Part shown: positions 7,759-16,082 of the stretch, piece by piece
How positions within the stretch are numbered: the first letter of the stretch is position 1
Layout: every line of letters starts with the position of its first letter
Assembly: GCA_900548735.1 (NCBI GenBank)
Contig: URMC01000010.1
Span: forward strand, 1 to 31,312
Direction of reading: 5' to 3'
DNA: 31,312 bases
DNA from: an uncultured Eubacteriales bacterium
Lineage (GTDB): Bacteria > Bacillota > Clostridia > Oscillospirales > CAG-272
Made by a program: the position numbers and the translations under genes
The notes under the pieces: generated by a model
Told to the model about the DNA's origin: nothing
Database searches by the model: none
The model's input: the letters and a program-made list of their open reading frames with translations, nothing else

Positions 7759-9009
7759 CTATTTTTTCGGCTTTCCGCCCTCGCGGCGGATCATTTCGGC
7801 ATATTGCTTTGCCGCCTGCTCGGTCTTGTTTTCGCCGTAAAAATAGTACTGTTTTCCGGTAAGATCGGTGGGCAGGTAGGGTTGCTTCACGTAATCACAG
7901 GTGAAATCATGCGGGTAGCGGTAGCCTTTGAAGAGCGGGGAGCGCAGGTGCACCGGCACTTCCACGCCGCGCCCTGCCTCAATGTCGGCTTTTGCCGCCG
8001 CCAGCGCCGCATAAGCGGTGTTGGATTTGGGCGCGGTGGCAAGCATCAGAGCGGCGTTGATGAGGGGAATTGCCGCTTCGGGAAAGCCCAACTCGATCGC
8101 GGACTCACAGCACGCGCGGGTGATTGCCGCCGCCTGCGGGTAGGCAAGACCGATGTCCTCGGAGGCGATGACCTGCAGGCGCCGGCAAAGCGAAATCAAC
8201 TCGCCGGCTTCTACCAGCTTTGCCACGTAAAACGCGGTGGCGTCCGGGTCGGAGCCGCGGATAGATTTTTGCAGGCAGGAGAGCAGATCGTAATGCGTGT
8301 CCTCGTTGAAGCTGCCGGTTTTCACGTCGAAAGAATCCACGCTTTCGCGCGAAATCTCACACCGTTCCCCGCCGTTTTCGACAGCGTAGTAAGCGTTTTC
8401 CAGAAGACCGATACCGCGGCGCACGTCGCCGCGCACAAGGGACGCAAGGTAGGTCAGCGTTTCGTCGCTTGCCACCACATCGGTGTTTTTTTCGCGGTTG
8501 AGGGCGGCGAGGGCGCGGGAGAGCGCCGGCACCATTTCGGCGGCGGTGACGGGCTTGAACTCAAACAGGGAAGAGCGCGAAATAATGGCGTTATAAATAT
8601 AGAAATGCGGGTTTTCGGTGGTGGAGGCAATCAGGGTTACGCGCCCGTCCTCCATGTATTCCAGCAGGCTTTGCTGTTGCTTTCGGTTGAAATACTGAAT
8701 TTCGTCCAGATACAGCAGGATTCCGCCCGCGCCGAACACGTTGGCGGTCTCGGCAAGGATGGCTTTGACATCCGAGAGCGAGGCGGAAGTGCAGTTGAGA
8801 CGGCGGAACACCATGCCGGACTGCTTGGCGATGATGGTGGCGGCGGTGGTTTTCCCCGTGCCGGGGGGGCCGAAGAAGATCATATTGGTGACCCTGCCGC
8901 TTTCCACCATCCGGCGCACCACGCCGCGCGCGCCGAACAGATGCGCCTGACCCACCAGATCGTCAAACGTGGTGGGGCGAAGGAGGTCTGCTAATTGCTC
9001 GTTTCTCAT
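7759..9009 (-). CDS. rarA: Replication-associated recombination protein A (RarA/MgsA)
   Basis: RarA is a AAA+ ATPase of the clamp-loader group that acts at stalled replication forks with SSB and recombination proteins. The 416-residue product is of usual length. N-terminal RPTTFDDLVGQAHL is followed by Walker A GPPGTGKT (47-54), Walker B LYLDEIQ (99-105) and the sensor-like STTENPHF and ISRSSLFEF. Toward the C-terminus, SIRGSDPDATAFYVAKL and SEDIGLAYPQA are characteristic of RarA rather than RuvB or DnaX. The ATG at 9009 has AGGACT about 12 nt upstream. It is flanked on both sides by repeat-rich DNA, so it is probably a single-gene transcript. Confidence 0.95.
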   Translation of the reverse strand: MRNEQLADLLRPTTFDDLVGQAHLFGARGVVRRMVESGRVTNMIFFGPPGTGKTTAATIIAKQSGMVFRRLNCTSASLSDVKAILAETANVFGAGGILLYLDEIQYFNRKQQQSLLEYMEDGRVTLIASTTENPHFYIYNAIISRSSLFEFKPVTAAEMVPALSRALAALNREKNTDVVASDETLTYLASLVRGDVRRGIGLLENAYYAVENGGERCEISRESVDSFDVKTGSFNEDTHYDLLSCLQKSIRGSDPDATAFYVAKLVEAGELISLCRRLQVIASEDIGLAYPQAAAITRACCESAIELGFPEAAIPLINAALMLATAPKSNTAYAALAAAKADIEAGRGVEVPVHLRSPLFKGYRYPHDFTCDYVKQPYLPTDLTGKQYYFYGENKTEQAAKQYAEMIRREGGKPKK

Positions 9010-9428
9010 ACCGTATCCAGTCCTTTTTTGAAATAGAGGGTGATTTGCGGGGGATATATAATGCTTGCAGGGGCGAACATAGTGGGGTGGTGCCTGAATG
9101 AAACCGGAGTTTTTGGTTGCGCATGCACCCCCGGCGCGTTGTTGAAAACAGATTCCTTACACGGGGGCATTCCATATGCCCCCGCTCTGACGTAAAGATA
9201 CTCTTTTCATTACCTAATCAGATCCTCTGCCCCTTCTTTTTCTTTTGAGCAAGGTGGCACAAAAGAAAAAGAAGCAAAAAGAAAATGCCAAAAGGAGACG
9301 CGCCAGAGGAAACTTTTTGAAAAAAGTTTCCTCTGGACTCTTTCAAAAACTTTCCGGCAACTGCCGCCGGGAAGTTAGGTGCGCTTTCCGGCGTGCGCCA
9401 AGCCTTGTTTAAAGGTTTTCGCGGGGGT
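9010..9428. repeat. Gene-free region with repeat copies upstream of rarA
   Basis: It contains the CATTCCATATG palindrome (9162-9185) and, from about 9233 to 9390, a copy of the repeat that also flanks 25.5-26.6 kb: paired AAAGAAAAAG blocks, a perfect 16-bp hairpin (9303-9336), then CAAAAACTTTCCGGCAACTG. No gene is seen. Confidence 0.75.
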
Positions 9429-9460
9429 ACGGGGGCGCCTTTTTCAAAAGGCGCCCCCGT
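9429..9460. terminator. 15-bp hairpin overlapping the end of the U32 gene
   Basis: ACGGGGGCGCCTTTT and its complement are separated by TC. The stop codon of the U32 gene (9444-9446) lies in the loop and right arm, so the last residues of the protein are encoded by the hairpin. The T run is short; it may act as a terminator or be a repeat insertion. Confidence 0.65.
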
Positions 9461-10715
9461 CGCTTCCCCCTGCGCGGACGATGTCGCCGGGGGCGGCTTC
9501 GTGCGGCAGGCGCGTGTAAAACGCCATCAGCGGGTGGGGGGTCGATTCAATCGGCGCGCCGTCCTCTCCGTAAAGCTCGGTCACGGCAAAGGGAATCCCC
9601 ACTCTGCCGGGGGTCAGCAGTTCCGCCGCGCCCCCCTTTTCCATCTTGTTGCGCTGAATCAGGCGGCAAAGCACGCCGCCCTCGTTCTCGGCGGGCACGC
9701 CGGGCAGCGCCGCGCCGCGCTCCTCGACCGTGGCATAATACGCCTTTTCGCGGATGTAGCCGGGCTCGCGGCAGAGTTGCGGGTTTTCCCGCGGGTCGTC
9801 AAACCAGTAGCCGGTGCAGTACTCACGGTGTGAAACGCTTTCTACCTCGCGGTACCAGCGCTCGTCAAACACATATCTTTTGGGGTCGCGCAGATATGCG
9901 TCAATCGCCATGCGGTAGGCGTTGGAAACCACCGCCGTATAGTAGGCGCTTTTCATCCGCCCCTCGATTTTGAAAGAGGCGACCCCCGCCCGGATCAGCT
10001 CCGGAATGTGCCGCAGCATACACATATCCTTGGAGGACAGAATGAACGTTCCGTGCTCGTTTTCGCATACCGTTAAGGGGGATTCCGGTCTTTTTTCCTC
10101 CTCGATGGTGTAGGTGTAATTCCACCGGCAGGGCTGGGTGCAGGCGCCGCGATTGGCGTCCCTGCCCGTAAAATGATTGGAGAGCATACACCTGCCGCTG
10201 TACGATACGCACATCGAGCCGTGCACAAACGCTTCCAATTCCACGGCGGGGTCCAGCGCCTCGCGGATGGCGCGCACCTCGCCCAAGGTCAGTTCTCTTG
10301 CCAGCACCAGCCGCGTGGCGCCCAGCGCCGCCCACGCCTTTGCCGCCGCAGGGCTGACAATGCTGGACTGCGTGGAAATGTGAATCGGCATTTCGGGCAA
10401 AAGCTCCCGGATGGTGGCGAAAACGCCGAGGTCGGTCACAATCATTCCGTCCACGGGCACGCCTGACAGCGAAGAAAGGTAAGCCCGCAACGCCGGGTAC
10501 TCGCCCCCGTGCGGCATGGTGTTGACCGTGAGGTAGAGTTTCTTACCCCGTTCGTGGACATATTGCACTGCGGCGGGCAGTTCGTCCTCTCCGAAATTAT
10601 CCGCCGCCGACCGCATCCCGAAGCGCTGACCGGCAAGATAGACCGCGTCTGCCCCGTAGCGGATGGCGGCGCGCAGTTTTTCAAAATTCCCGGCAGGGGA
10701 AAGCAATTCCGTCAT
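9444..10715 (-). CDS. Peptidase U32 family protein, TrhP-like tRNA hydroxylation factor
   Basis: Members of this family (TrhP, RlhA, UbiU/V) are now known mostly as O2-independent hydroxylation proteins despite the peptidase name; TrhP-type proteins make 5-hydroxyuridine at tRNA wobble positions from prephenate. The 423-residue product starts at the ATG at 10715, with GGAGTG upstream, and opens with TELLSPAGNFEKLRAAIRYGAD. The U32 signature runs from E161 to S179 (HGSMCVSYSGRCMLS). Cysteines C169, C176, C192 and C232 match the spacing of iron-sulfur ligands in UbiU closely. A consensus promoter drives it away from the GT87 gene. Its last codons overlap a hairpin. Substrate assignment is by family only. 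Confidence 0.9.
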   Translation of the reverse strand: MTELLSPAGNFEKLRAAIRYGADAVYLAGQRFGMRSAADNFGEDELPAAVQYVHERGKKLYLTVNTMPHGGEYPALRAYLSSLSGVPVDGMIVTDLGVFATIRELLPEMPIHISTQSSIVSPAAAKAWAALGATRLVLARELTLGEVRAIREALDPAVELEAFVHGSMCVSYSGRCMLSNHFTGRDANRGACTQPCRWNYTYTIEEEKRPESPLTVCENEHGTFILSSKDMCMLRHIPELIRAGVASFKIEGRMKSAYYTAVVSNAYRMAIDAYLRDPKRYVFDERWYREVESVSHREYCTGYWFDDPRENPQLCREPGYIREKAYYATVEERGAALPGVPAENEGGVLCRLIQRNKMEKGGAAELLTPGRVGIPFAVTELYGEDGAPIESTPHPLMAFYTRLPHEAAPGDIVRAGGSDGGAF

Positions 10716-10746
10716 TTCCGTCACTCCATCTTTATTTTCTGCTATT

Positions 10747-10775
10747 ATTATAAATATTTTACGGAGCGGTGTCAA
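10747..10775 (-). promoter_or_regulatory. Consensus vegetative promoter for the U32 gene
   Basis: On the minus strand TTGACA (10770-10775), a 17-bp spacer and TATAAT (10747-10752) form a perfect sigma-A promoter, 32 bp ahead of the ATG. Confidence 0.9.
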
Positions 10776-10816
10776 GGGGATTTGCGCCGCGAGGGGGTAC
10801 TTTCGCGCAAACAGGC

Positions 10817-10845
10817 TTGACTTTGCGGGCGAAATGTGGTATATT
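10817..10845 (+). promoter_or_regulatory. Vegetative promoter for the GT87-pfkA operon
   Basis: TTGACT (10817-10822), a 17-bp spacer and TATATT (10840-10845). It diverges from the U32 promoter, the -35 boxes being 41 bp apart. The start codon at 10880 is about 35 bp downstream. Confidence 0.85.
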
Positions 10846-10879
10846 GACATCAGAAACGATACGGGAGGAGTGACGATAA

Positions 10880-12118
10880 TTGCGGCGTTTTTTACATCGG
10901 GTGCGCGGGGAACTGACAGCTTTTTTATCACGCCGTGACCCGGCGGAGTTGTTTGCGCTGTTGGTGCTGACCTCTTTTTCTCTTTTTCTCGTGCGCGCGC
11001 TCGCGGGCGGGGCAAACACCTTTATCTCGGTGTTCCACCTGCACGGCACGGATCTGTTTATGGACTTTTTCAACTCCATCCGTGACGCGTCCCGCGGGGC
11101 GGGCGCGTATACCGACCGGTACGTGATGTACCCGCCGATGGCAAACCTCCTCCTTTGGCTTGCCTCCCGTCTGTTCCCGCAGGAATACCTCGACACGCCC
11201 GGCAAATACGCCGGCACGTGGCATTACTACCCCGGGGCGATTCTGGCGTTTTTATGTCTGTTTGCCGGGGTGTTTCTCGCTTTTGCACTGGTGCTTCTGC
11301 GCGAGCCGTATTCCCGCAAAAAGCGCCGCGCGCTCACGGTGGCGGTGCTGTTCAGCCTTCCGTTCGTGTTTTTATATGAGCGGGGCAACACCGTGTTTCT
11401 GGCGCTGATTTTTCTTGTAATCTTCGTGCAAAACTATGACAGCGAAAGCAAGGTCGCGCGGGAGGCGGGGCTCCTGTCCCTCGCTTTTGCCGCGTCGCTG
11501 AAGCTCTATCCCGCGATTTTCGGGGCGGTGCTGTTGACCGACAAACGGTATAAAGAGGCGGGACGGTGTGTGATTTACGGCATTTTGCTGTTGGTGCTCC
11601 CCTCGTTTGTATTCGGGGGTCCGGTCAGTATTCTCTGGTCGATGAAGGATGCGCTTTCCTACTCCGGCTCTACCAGCCTTCCGTTTTTGAAGGCGCTTGC
11701 CGGATACGGCATCACCGAGGAGGCGGCAACCCTGTTTTTGCGGTGCTTTTATGCCTTTGTGTTCCTCTTTTTCGCGGTTTCCTCGCTGTTTCCGCGCCGC
11801 CGGTTTGTCACGTTTGCATTCGGTGCGTGCTGTTGTATGATGTTGCCCTCCATCTTTTCCGCTTACAACTGGGCGCTGTTTTTGCCGGCGTTGCTCCTGT
11901 TTTTCCGGCAGGAGAAACTGCGGGGGCTGAATATCGTGTATTTTTGCCTGATGACGTTGCCGTTTTGTCTCTTTATCGAAAAAGCGTATCAGGATAATAT
12001 CATTATCGGGGCGATTGTGGTGCTTTCCCTGCTGTGTGCGGGCGAGAGCGTGGCGGGCGCCGTCCGTGATCTGCGCCGGGGAAAGCACCCGGAGAATAGG
12101 GAGGAAAAATCGGTATGA
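10880..12118 (+). CDS. GT87-like (DUF2029) polytopic membrane glycosyltransferase
   Basis: The product is a 412-residue membrane protein with about ten hydrophobic segments. It resembles the GT87 family, whose characterised members transfer sugars from polyprenyl-phosphate donors. Supporting features are an early acidic loop (D58, D62), YPP at 84-86, ERGN at 167-170, and LKLYPA at 207-212, a hallmark of the family. The start is a TTG at 10880, chosen because GGGAGGAG precedes it by about 10 nt and no ATG fits. The stop overlaps the pfkA start by 4 bp (ATGA), so the two are translationally coupled, an unexpected pairing of an envelope enzyme with glycolysis. The sugar and acceptor are unknown. 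Confidence 0.75.
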   Translation: MRRFLHRVRGELTAFLSRRDPAELFALLVLTSFSLFLVRALAGGANTFISVFHLHGTDLFMDFFNSIRDASRGAGAYTDRYVMYPPMANLLLWLASRLFPQEYLDTPGKYAGTWHYYPGAILAFLCLFAGVFLAFALVLLREPYSRKKRRALTVAVLFSLPFVFLYERGNTVFLALIFLVIFVQNYDSESKVAREAGLLSLAFAASLKLYPAIFGAVLLTDKRYKEAGRCVIYGILLLVLPSFVFGGPVSILWSMKDALSYSGSTSLPFLKALAGYGITEEAATLFLRCFYAFVFLFFAVSSLFPRRRFVTFAFGACCCMMLPSIFSAYNWALFLPALLLFFRQEKLRGLNIVYFCLMTLPFCLFIEKAYQDNIIIGAIVVLSLLCAGESVAGAVRDLRRGKHPENREEKSV

Positions 12119-13071
12119 AAATTGCAATTCTGACCAGCGGCGGGGACGCGCCGGGGATGAACGCCTGTATCCGCGCGGTGGTGCGCTACGCGCTGTTGTC
12201 GGGGGTGGAGGTTGTCGGCTTTCACCGCGGCTATCAGGGGCTGATTGAGGACGACTTTAAGGAGTTGGATCACCGTTCGGTCTCCAATATCATTCAAAGC
12301 GGCGGCACGTTTCTGCAAACCGACCGTTGCAAGCATTTCGGTGAAAAGGAATACCGCCTGAAGGCGGCGGAGATCCTTCGGCGGCACGGCGCCGGGGGGC
12401 TGATCGTCATCGGGGGTGACGGGTCGTTCCGCGGGGCGCGGGACCTTTTGGAGGACACCGGCTTTCCGGTGGTGGGCATCCCCGGCACGATTGACAACGA
12501 CCTTGCCTATACCGACATGACGCTGGGGTTTGATACCGCCGTCAATAATGTGCTGTGGGCGATCAACGCCCTGCGGGATACGATGCAGTCCCATAACAAA
12601 GTCACCTTTGTGGAGGTGATGGGCAGGGGCTGTGGCGATATTGCCCTGCACGCCGGAATTACCGGCGGGGCGGAGTACGTTCTGATCCCCGAAGTGCCGT
12701 TTGACATGGAAAAGATCTCGATGGAGATCAAGGAGAGCGCCGCGCGGGGTAAAAAATCCAACCTCGTGCTGGTGGCAGAGGGCGCCGGAAATATGGACGA
12801 CCTGTGCGATTATTTTGAAAAAGCCACCGGGATGCAGGCGCGCCGCACGCGCCTTGGGTTCATCCAGCGGGGCGGCTCCCCCACGCATATCGACCGGTTG
12901 CTTGCCGCCAGATTCGGTATTCTTGCCGTGAAGCTGTTGCTGGAGGGCAAAGGCGGGCGCCTGATCGGCGTGCGGAACGGCAAAGTGCAGGATTTTGACC
13001 TGGAAACCGCCCTTGCCGAGCCGAAGCGCTTTGACACGGAATTGTACCACGAGGCAATGTTGTTGGTGTGA
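12115..13071 (+). CDS. pfkA: ATP-dependent 6-phosphofructokinase
   Basis: It phosphorylates fructose 6-phosphate to fructose 1,6-bisphosphate, the committed step of glycolysis. The 318-residue length fits bacterial PfkA. LTSGGDAPGMNA (6-17), GGDGS (100-104) and the catalytic PGTIDND (123-129) are intact. Glycine in GGDGS and in PGTIDND indicates use of ATP, since pyrophosphate-dependent enzymes carry Asp and Lys at those positions. VEVMGRGCGD and GFIQRGGSPTHIDR match the fructose-phosphate site. It overlaps the preceding GT87 gene by 4 bp. No pyruvate kinase gene follows, unlike many Clostridia. Confidence 0.96.
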   Translation: MKIAILTSGGDAPGMNACIRAVVRYALLSGVEVVGFHRGYQGLIEDDFKELDHRSVSNIIQSGGTFLQTDRCKHFGEKEYRLKAAEILRRHGAGGLIVIGGDGSFRGARDLLEDTGFPVVGIPGTIDNDLAYTDMTLGFDTAVNNVLWAINALRDTMQSHNKVTFVEVMGRGCGDIALHAGITGGAEYVLIPEVPFDMEKISMEIKESAARGKKSNLVLVAEGAGNMDDLCDYFEKATGMQARRTRLGFIQRGGSPTHIDRLLAARFGILAVKLLLEGKGGRLIGVRNGKVQDFDLETALAEPKRFDTELYHEAMLLV

Positions 13072-13210
13072 CCTGAGTCTGCCCTGTGTAAGGGGAGGCT
13101 CAGAAGTGCATCACCGGAAAGAAAGATAAAAATTCCTACAAGCGGGAGGGGAACCCCCCTACAAATATTAGATTTATGTCGGAAGCGGGGGCATATGGAA
13201 TGCCCCCTAC
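13072..13210. repeat. Dispersed palindromes after pfkA
   Basis: A copy of the GGGAGGGG/CCCCCCT palindrome (13143-13161), AGATTTATGTCG, and the GGGGGCATATGGAATGCCCCC palindrome (13185-13210) lie in tandem. The same set occurs at 4.9, 7.4 and 9.2 kb. Confidence 0.75.
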
Positions 13211-13350
13211 GGTCAGCAAAGCAAAAATTCCAAACAACGCGGCGGCAGCCCTGCGGCGCGCCCGTGGCATATTGCGCCCGCGGGGCGCAAACGCGCCAAA
13301 ACGCGGCACGTATGCGGTCGTTTTTTAAAAATGACCGAAAGGAGAGCGTG

Positions 13351-13911
13351 ATGAACGAGTTTTCCACCTATGAATACACCGTAAAGCAAAAAACGGAAGG
13401 AATCTGGATCGCCCGGCGCGCCGGGCTGATTTTTCTGTACGCGGCGTTTGTTTTCGCCTGGGTCGTGATGGGGCTTGCCACAAGGATTTTAGTGCCGTTG
13501 CTGGCGCTGATTCCGGTGACCACAGGCATGCTGATTTTTGCCACGTGGCGCTATGTTTCGGTGGAATACGAGTATTCCATCACCTCCGGCGTGTTCACCT
13601 TTACCAAGGTGTTTGGCGGCAGATCCCGCAAGAAAGTACTGGAGGTTGCCTTGCGCAACGCATTGCTGATCGCCCCGCTGGACGACGCGCGCTCGCGCGC
13701 CACGGCGGAGCAATACCGCCCGGAGCGGGAGTTTCACGCCATTTCCTCGCTTTCCTCGCCCGACGTGTATTTTATGCTGTTTGAATATGAAAATAAAAAA
13801 GAGAAGGAAAAGCGCCGGGCGATTTTATACTTTGAGGCGACCGAAAAGGCGCTTTCCGTTTGCCGCTTTTACAACAAAAGTGCCACTATGGTGCGAGAAA
13901 CACGATATTGA
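13351..13911 (+). CDS. Small membrane protein with cytoplasmic domain, function unknown
   Basis: The 186-residue product starts at the ATG at 13351, with AAAGGAG 6 nt upstream. Two adjacent transmembrane helices (about 22-42 and 45-66) are followed by a soluble beta-rich region beginning YVSVEYEYSITSGVFTFTKVFG, which recalls bacterial PH-like or DUF6106-type proteins. The tail from about residue 145 (EYENKKEKEKRR) is charged. The following phosphatase gene starts 8 bp downstream with its ribosome binding site at this gene's stop codon, so they are co-transcribed, and glyA follows. I do not recognise a specific function; the DUF6106 resemblance is tentative. Confidence 0.7.
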   Translation: MNEFSTYEYTVKQKTEGIWIARRAGLIFLYAAFVFAWVVMGLATRILVPLLALIPVTTGMLIFATWRYVSVEYEYSITSGVFTFTKVFGGRSRKKVLEVALRNALLIAPLDDARSRATAEQYRPEREFHAISSLSSPDVYFMLFEYENKKEKEKRRAILYFEATEKALSVCRFYNKSATMVRETRY

Positions 13912-13919
13912 GGTGAAAA

Positions 13920-14717
13920 ATGAGACTGCCGGAAAAAGAAGAACTGGAGCCGTTGCTGCGGGGCTTGCGCGAGTATTTGCTGCAACCGCTTTCCACGGGG
14001 GATATTCACACCAAGCACGCCAACGATTTTGTGACCGAAAAGGACCTTTATGTAGAGTCTTTTCTCAAAAAGGAGCTTGCCGCGCGCTTCCCTGGCTATG
14101 CGTTTTTGGGGGAGGAGGAAGCCGCACCCCCGATTGACCCCGCGGTGCCGACCTTTGTGCTGGATCCGATTGACGGCACCACCAACTTCATCTTTTCCTA
14201 TGGGCTGTCGGCAATCTCGCTGGGAGTGCTTTTGGGGGGAGAACCGGTGGTCGGCGCGGTGTACAATCCCTTTACCGATGAGTTTTATTTTGCGCGCAAA
14301 GGGGAGGGTGCCACGCGCAACGGCGCGCCCTGCTGCGTGTTGCCCGCCACCGGACTTGGCGAGGTGCTGGCGGCGGTGGGCACCATGCCCTACCACAAAG
14401 AGGCGGCGGATGAGCTGTTTGCCCTGACCAAGCGCCTGTATCTTTCCTGCATTGACGTGCGGCGCTCCGGCGCGGCGTCGGTGGATTTGTGCCATGTCGC
14501 TTCCGGGCGCGTGGGGGTGTATGTGGAGCGGAACCTTTCACTGTGGGATTTCGCTGCCGGCGCGGTGATTCTGACCGAGGCAGGGGGCAGAATCACGGAT
14601 TTTGAGGGCAGGGCGCTGACCTTTACCGGAAAATCCGATGTGGTGTGTTCCAACGGGGCATTGCACCCCGCCCTGCTTCGTTTACTGCGGGAATCCTGCG
14701 GGGTCCCGGATACTTGA
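13920..14717 (+). CDS. Inositol monophosphatase family protein (SuhB-like)
   Basis: A 265-residue member of the Mg2+-dependent, lithium-sensitive phosphatase family. Metal-binding motifs are complete: GEEE at 64-67, DPIDGTTN at 82-89 and WDFAAG from 209. The family dephosphorylates inositol phosphates, histidinol phosphate or 3'-phosphoadenosine phosphate; which applies here cannot be told from sequence. GAGGTG, 5 nt before the ATG, overlaps the upstream stop. It sits between a small membrane protein and glyA with short gaps, so the three form an operon. Confidence 0.9.
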   Translation: MRLPEKEELEPLLRGLREYLLQPLSTGDIHTKHANDFVTEKDLYVESFLKKELAARFPGYAFLGEEEAAPPIDPAVPTFVLDPIDGTTNFIFSYGLSAISLGVLLGGEPVVGAVYNPFTDEFYFARKGEGATRNGAPCCVLPATGLGEVLAAVGTMPYHKEAADELFALTKRLYLSCIDVRRSGAASVDLCHVASGRVGVYVERNLSLWDFAAGAVILTEAGGRITDFEGRALTFTGKSDVVCSNGALHPALLRLLRESCGVPDT

Positions 14718-14735
14718 TACAGAGGAGGATATGAT

Positions 14736-15974
14736 ATGTTTTGGGAAGAACTGAAAAATGATGATGCGGAAGTGTTTGCCGCCTGTGAGCGGGAGCTGTG
14801 CCGTCAACGGCAGAATATCGAACTGATTGCCTCCGAAAACATCGTTTCCAAGGCGGTGTTGCTGGCGGCTGGCAGTGTGCTGACCAACAAATACGCGGAG
14901 GGGTACCCCGGCAAGCGCTATTACGGCGGCTGTATGTATGTGGACGAGGTGGAGGAGCTGGCACGGGAGCGTGCCAAAAAGCTCTTCGGGGCGGAGCACG
15001 CCAACGTGCAGCCCCACAGCGGCGCCAATGCCAATCTTGCCGTGTTTTTTGCCCTGCTTCAACCCGGAGACACCGTGCTTTCCATGAGTCTGGCGCACGG
15101 CGGGCACCTTTCGCACGGTTCCCCCGTCAATATTTCGGGCAAATACTTCAACATCGTGCCCTACGGGGTGGACGGAACCACCGGGCGCATTGACTATGAC
15201 GAGGTGCTTCGCCTTGCCAAAGAGCACAAACCGAAGCTGATTCTGGCGGGCGCCAGCGCATACCCCCGCGCCATTGATTTTGCAAAATTCCGTGAAATTG
15301 CGGACGAGGTGGGCGCGTATCTGATGGTGGATATGGCGCATATCGCGGGGTTGGTGGCGGCGGGGCTGCACCAGAACCCGGTGCCGTATGCCGATGTGGT
15401 GACCACCACCACGCACAAAACCCTGCGCGGACCCCGCGGCGGGATGATTCTTTGCCGGGAGGAGTATGCCAAGCAGATTGACAAGGCGATTTTCCCCGGC
15501 ACGCAGGGCGGACCCCTTATGCACATTATCGCGGCGAAAGCCGTGGCGTTTGGCGAGGCGCTGACCCCGGCGTTTGCCGAATATCAGAAAAACATCGTTT
15601 CAAACGCGGCGGCGCTGGCAAACGCTCTGACAGCCCGCGGGTTCTCGCTGGTGTCGGGGGGGACGGATAACCACCTGATGCTGTTGGATCTGCGCGGCAC
15701 AGGGCTTACCGGCAAGGAGTTGGAAGTGAGACTGGACGAGGTGCACATTACCGCCAACAAGAACACGGTACCGAACGACCCCGAAAGCCCGTTTGTCACC
15801 AGCGGCTTGCGGATCGGCACCCCCGCCGTGACCACGCGGGGCTTCGGCACCGCCGAGATGGAGCAGATTGCCGGGTTTATCGACGATACGGTGCGCCGGT
15901 TTGACGAGACCCGCGGCAGAGTGCTGGACGAGGTTTCCGCCCTTTGCGAAAAATATCCGATCTATCGGGAGTAA
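14736..15974 (+). CDS. glyA: Serine hydroxymethyltransferase
   Basis: The PLP enzyme interconverts serine and glycine while loading tetrahydrofolate with a one-carbon unit. The 412-residue protein is full length. IELIASENIVSKAV (28-41), NKYAEGYPGKRYYGG (51-65), HSGANAN (94-100) and VDMAHIAGLVAAG (198-210) are typical. The PLP-binding lysine is K228 in TTTTHKTLRGPRGG. The ATG at 14736 follows GAGGAGG at 7 nt; an overlapping ATG at 14731 is out of frame. It is the third gene of the operon beginning at 13351. Confidence 0.97.
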   Translation: MFWEELKNDDAEVFAACERELCRQRQNIELIASENIVSKAVLLAAGSVLTNKYAEGYPGKRYYGGCMYVDEVEELARERAKKLFGAEHANVQPHSGANANLAVFFALLQPGDTVLSMSLAHGGHLSHGSPVNISGKYFNIVPYGVDGTTGRIDYDEVLRLAKEHKPKLILAGASAYPRAIDFAKFREIADEVGAYLMVDMAHIAGLVAAGLHQNPVPYADVVTTTTHKTLRGPRGGMILCREEYAKQIDKAIFPGTQGGPLMHIIAAKAVAFGEALTPAFAEYQKNIVSNAAALANALTARGFSLVSGGTDNHLMLLDLRGTGLTGKELEVRLDEVHITANKNTVPNDPESPFVTSGLRIGTPAVTTRGFGTAEMEQIAGFIDDTVRRFDETRGRVLDEVSALCEKYPIYRE

Positions 15975-16082
15975 GGCGTCAGCCTGTCAGCCCCCGTCGA
16001 AGACGGTGTCCGCAGGTGCCGGTCATCGGTCGCCCCGCACTTTCCGCGCTGTGCGGATTTTCTTTGCTTGGAGGTCAAAATC

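Noticed and set aside
7711..8994. 427-codon frame opposite rarA
   Set aside because: An antisense open frame produced by high GC third positions; rarA on the other strand has every family motif.
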